Origin: CBDCWA01 sp046048295
GTDB taxonomy: Bacteria > Pseudomonadota > Alphaproteobacteria > Rhizobiales > Hyphomicrobiaceae
Length of the DNA stretch: 5,812 bases
Direction: 5' to 3'
Assembly (NCBI GenBank): GCA_046048295.1
Contig: JBJOGJ010000241.1
Location: 1-5,812, forward strand
In this document: positions 5,750 through 5,812 of the stretch, in pieces
Layout: the number at the start of each line of letters is the position of its first letter
Position numbering within the stretch: the first letter of the stretch is position 1
The notes under the pieces: generated by a model
What the model was told of the DNA's origin: nothing
What the model saw: only the letters and a program-made list of their open reading frames with translations
Database searches by the model: none
Position numbers and translations under genes: made by a program

Positions 5750-5812
5750 CTGCAATCGCCTCGTTGAGGATCGGAACCGCAGAACTTTGGTGCCAGCAGA
5801 TGGCAGAAGTTG
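5750..5812 (-). repeat. 63-bp direct repeat, right copy, abutting the large gene start
   Basis: This matches 588-650 at 61 of 63 positions in the same orientation, including the nested hairpin (here 5783-5811). It reaches the last base of the window, so the repeat may be longer. Its left end lies only 2 bp from the start codon of the large gene. In the frame of that gene, the repeat reads TSAICWHQSSAVPILNEAIA with no stop, and the left copy reads TSAICWHQSSAVRVLNEAIA in its own open frame. Confidence 0.93.
5759..5762 (-). promoter_or_regulatory. Candidate ribosome binding site of the large gene, inside the repeat
   Basis: GAGG on the minus strand lies 11 nt before the ATG at 5747, slightly long but acceptable spacing. 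The motif is part of the 63-bp repeat, so the repeat appears to supply the translation signal. No stronger motif is visible before the window ends. The ATG is preferred as the start because the first beta strand (KVLILLDG) follows it directly. Confidence 0.5.

Overview
This looks like a bacterial accessory region of moderately high GC, with all recognisable coding on the minus strand. One large intact gene is set among debris of mobile DNA. The organism cannot be named from the sequence. The degraded IS66-type transposase recalls forms I associate with cyanobacteria (Synechococcus/Cyanobium-like), and relatives of the large protein are known to me from proteobacteria and cyanobacteria, so this is only a weak hint.

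Layout, left to right. 1-153: the first 51 codons of a tyrosine recombinase (integrase) that runs off the left edge, with a strong ribosome binding site. 154-550: no gene. It holds two near-identical palindromes (384-401 and 516-535) in direct orientation about 133 bp apart, plus an extra half-site, which are candidate recombinase sites. 550-933: a doubtful 127-codon ORF. Its 3' part contains the first copy of a 63-bp repeat (588-650). 934-1371: no recognisable gene. 1372-1427: an inverted-repeat structure. About 1436-1905: an IS66-family transposase pseudogene with internal deletions and a frameshift. 1906-2063: a short spacer. 2064-5747: an intact 1227-residue multidomain protein of unknown function. 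Its N-terminus looks like a ThuA/class I glutamine-amidotransferase-like fold, and its C-terminus is a small conserved beta module. 5750-5812: the second copy of the 63-bp repeat, touching the start codon of the large gene and cut by the window end.

How the parts relate. The large gene is the only clearly intact cargo. It lies between two direct repeats of at least 63 bp and beside a recombinase gene and transposase remains, which suggests arrival or duplication by recombination. No neighbour reveals its biochemical role. The most unusual signal is the repeat itself: it carries a nested hairpin, is open in the same reading frame in both copies, and ends within 3 bp of the large gene's start codon.
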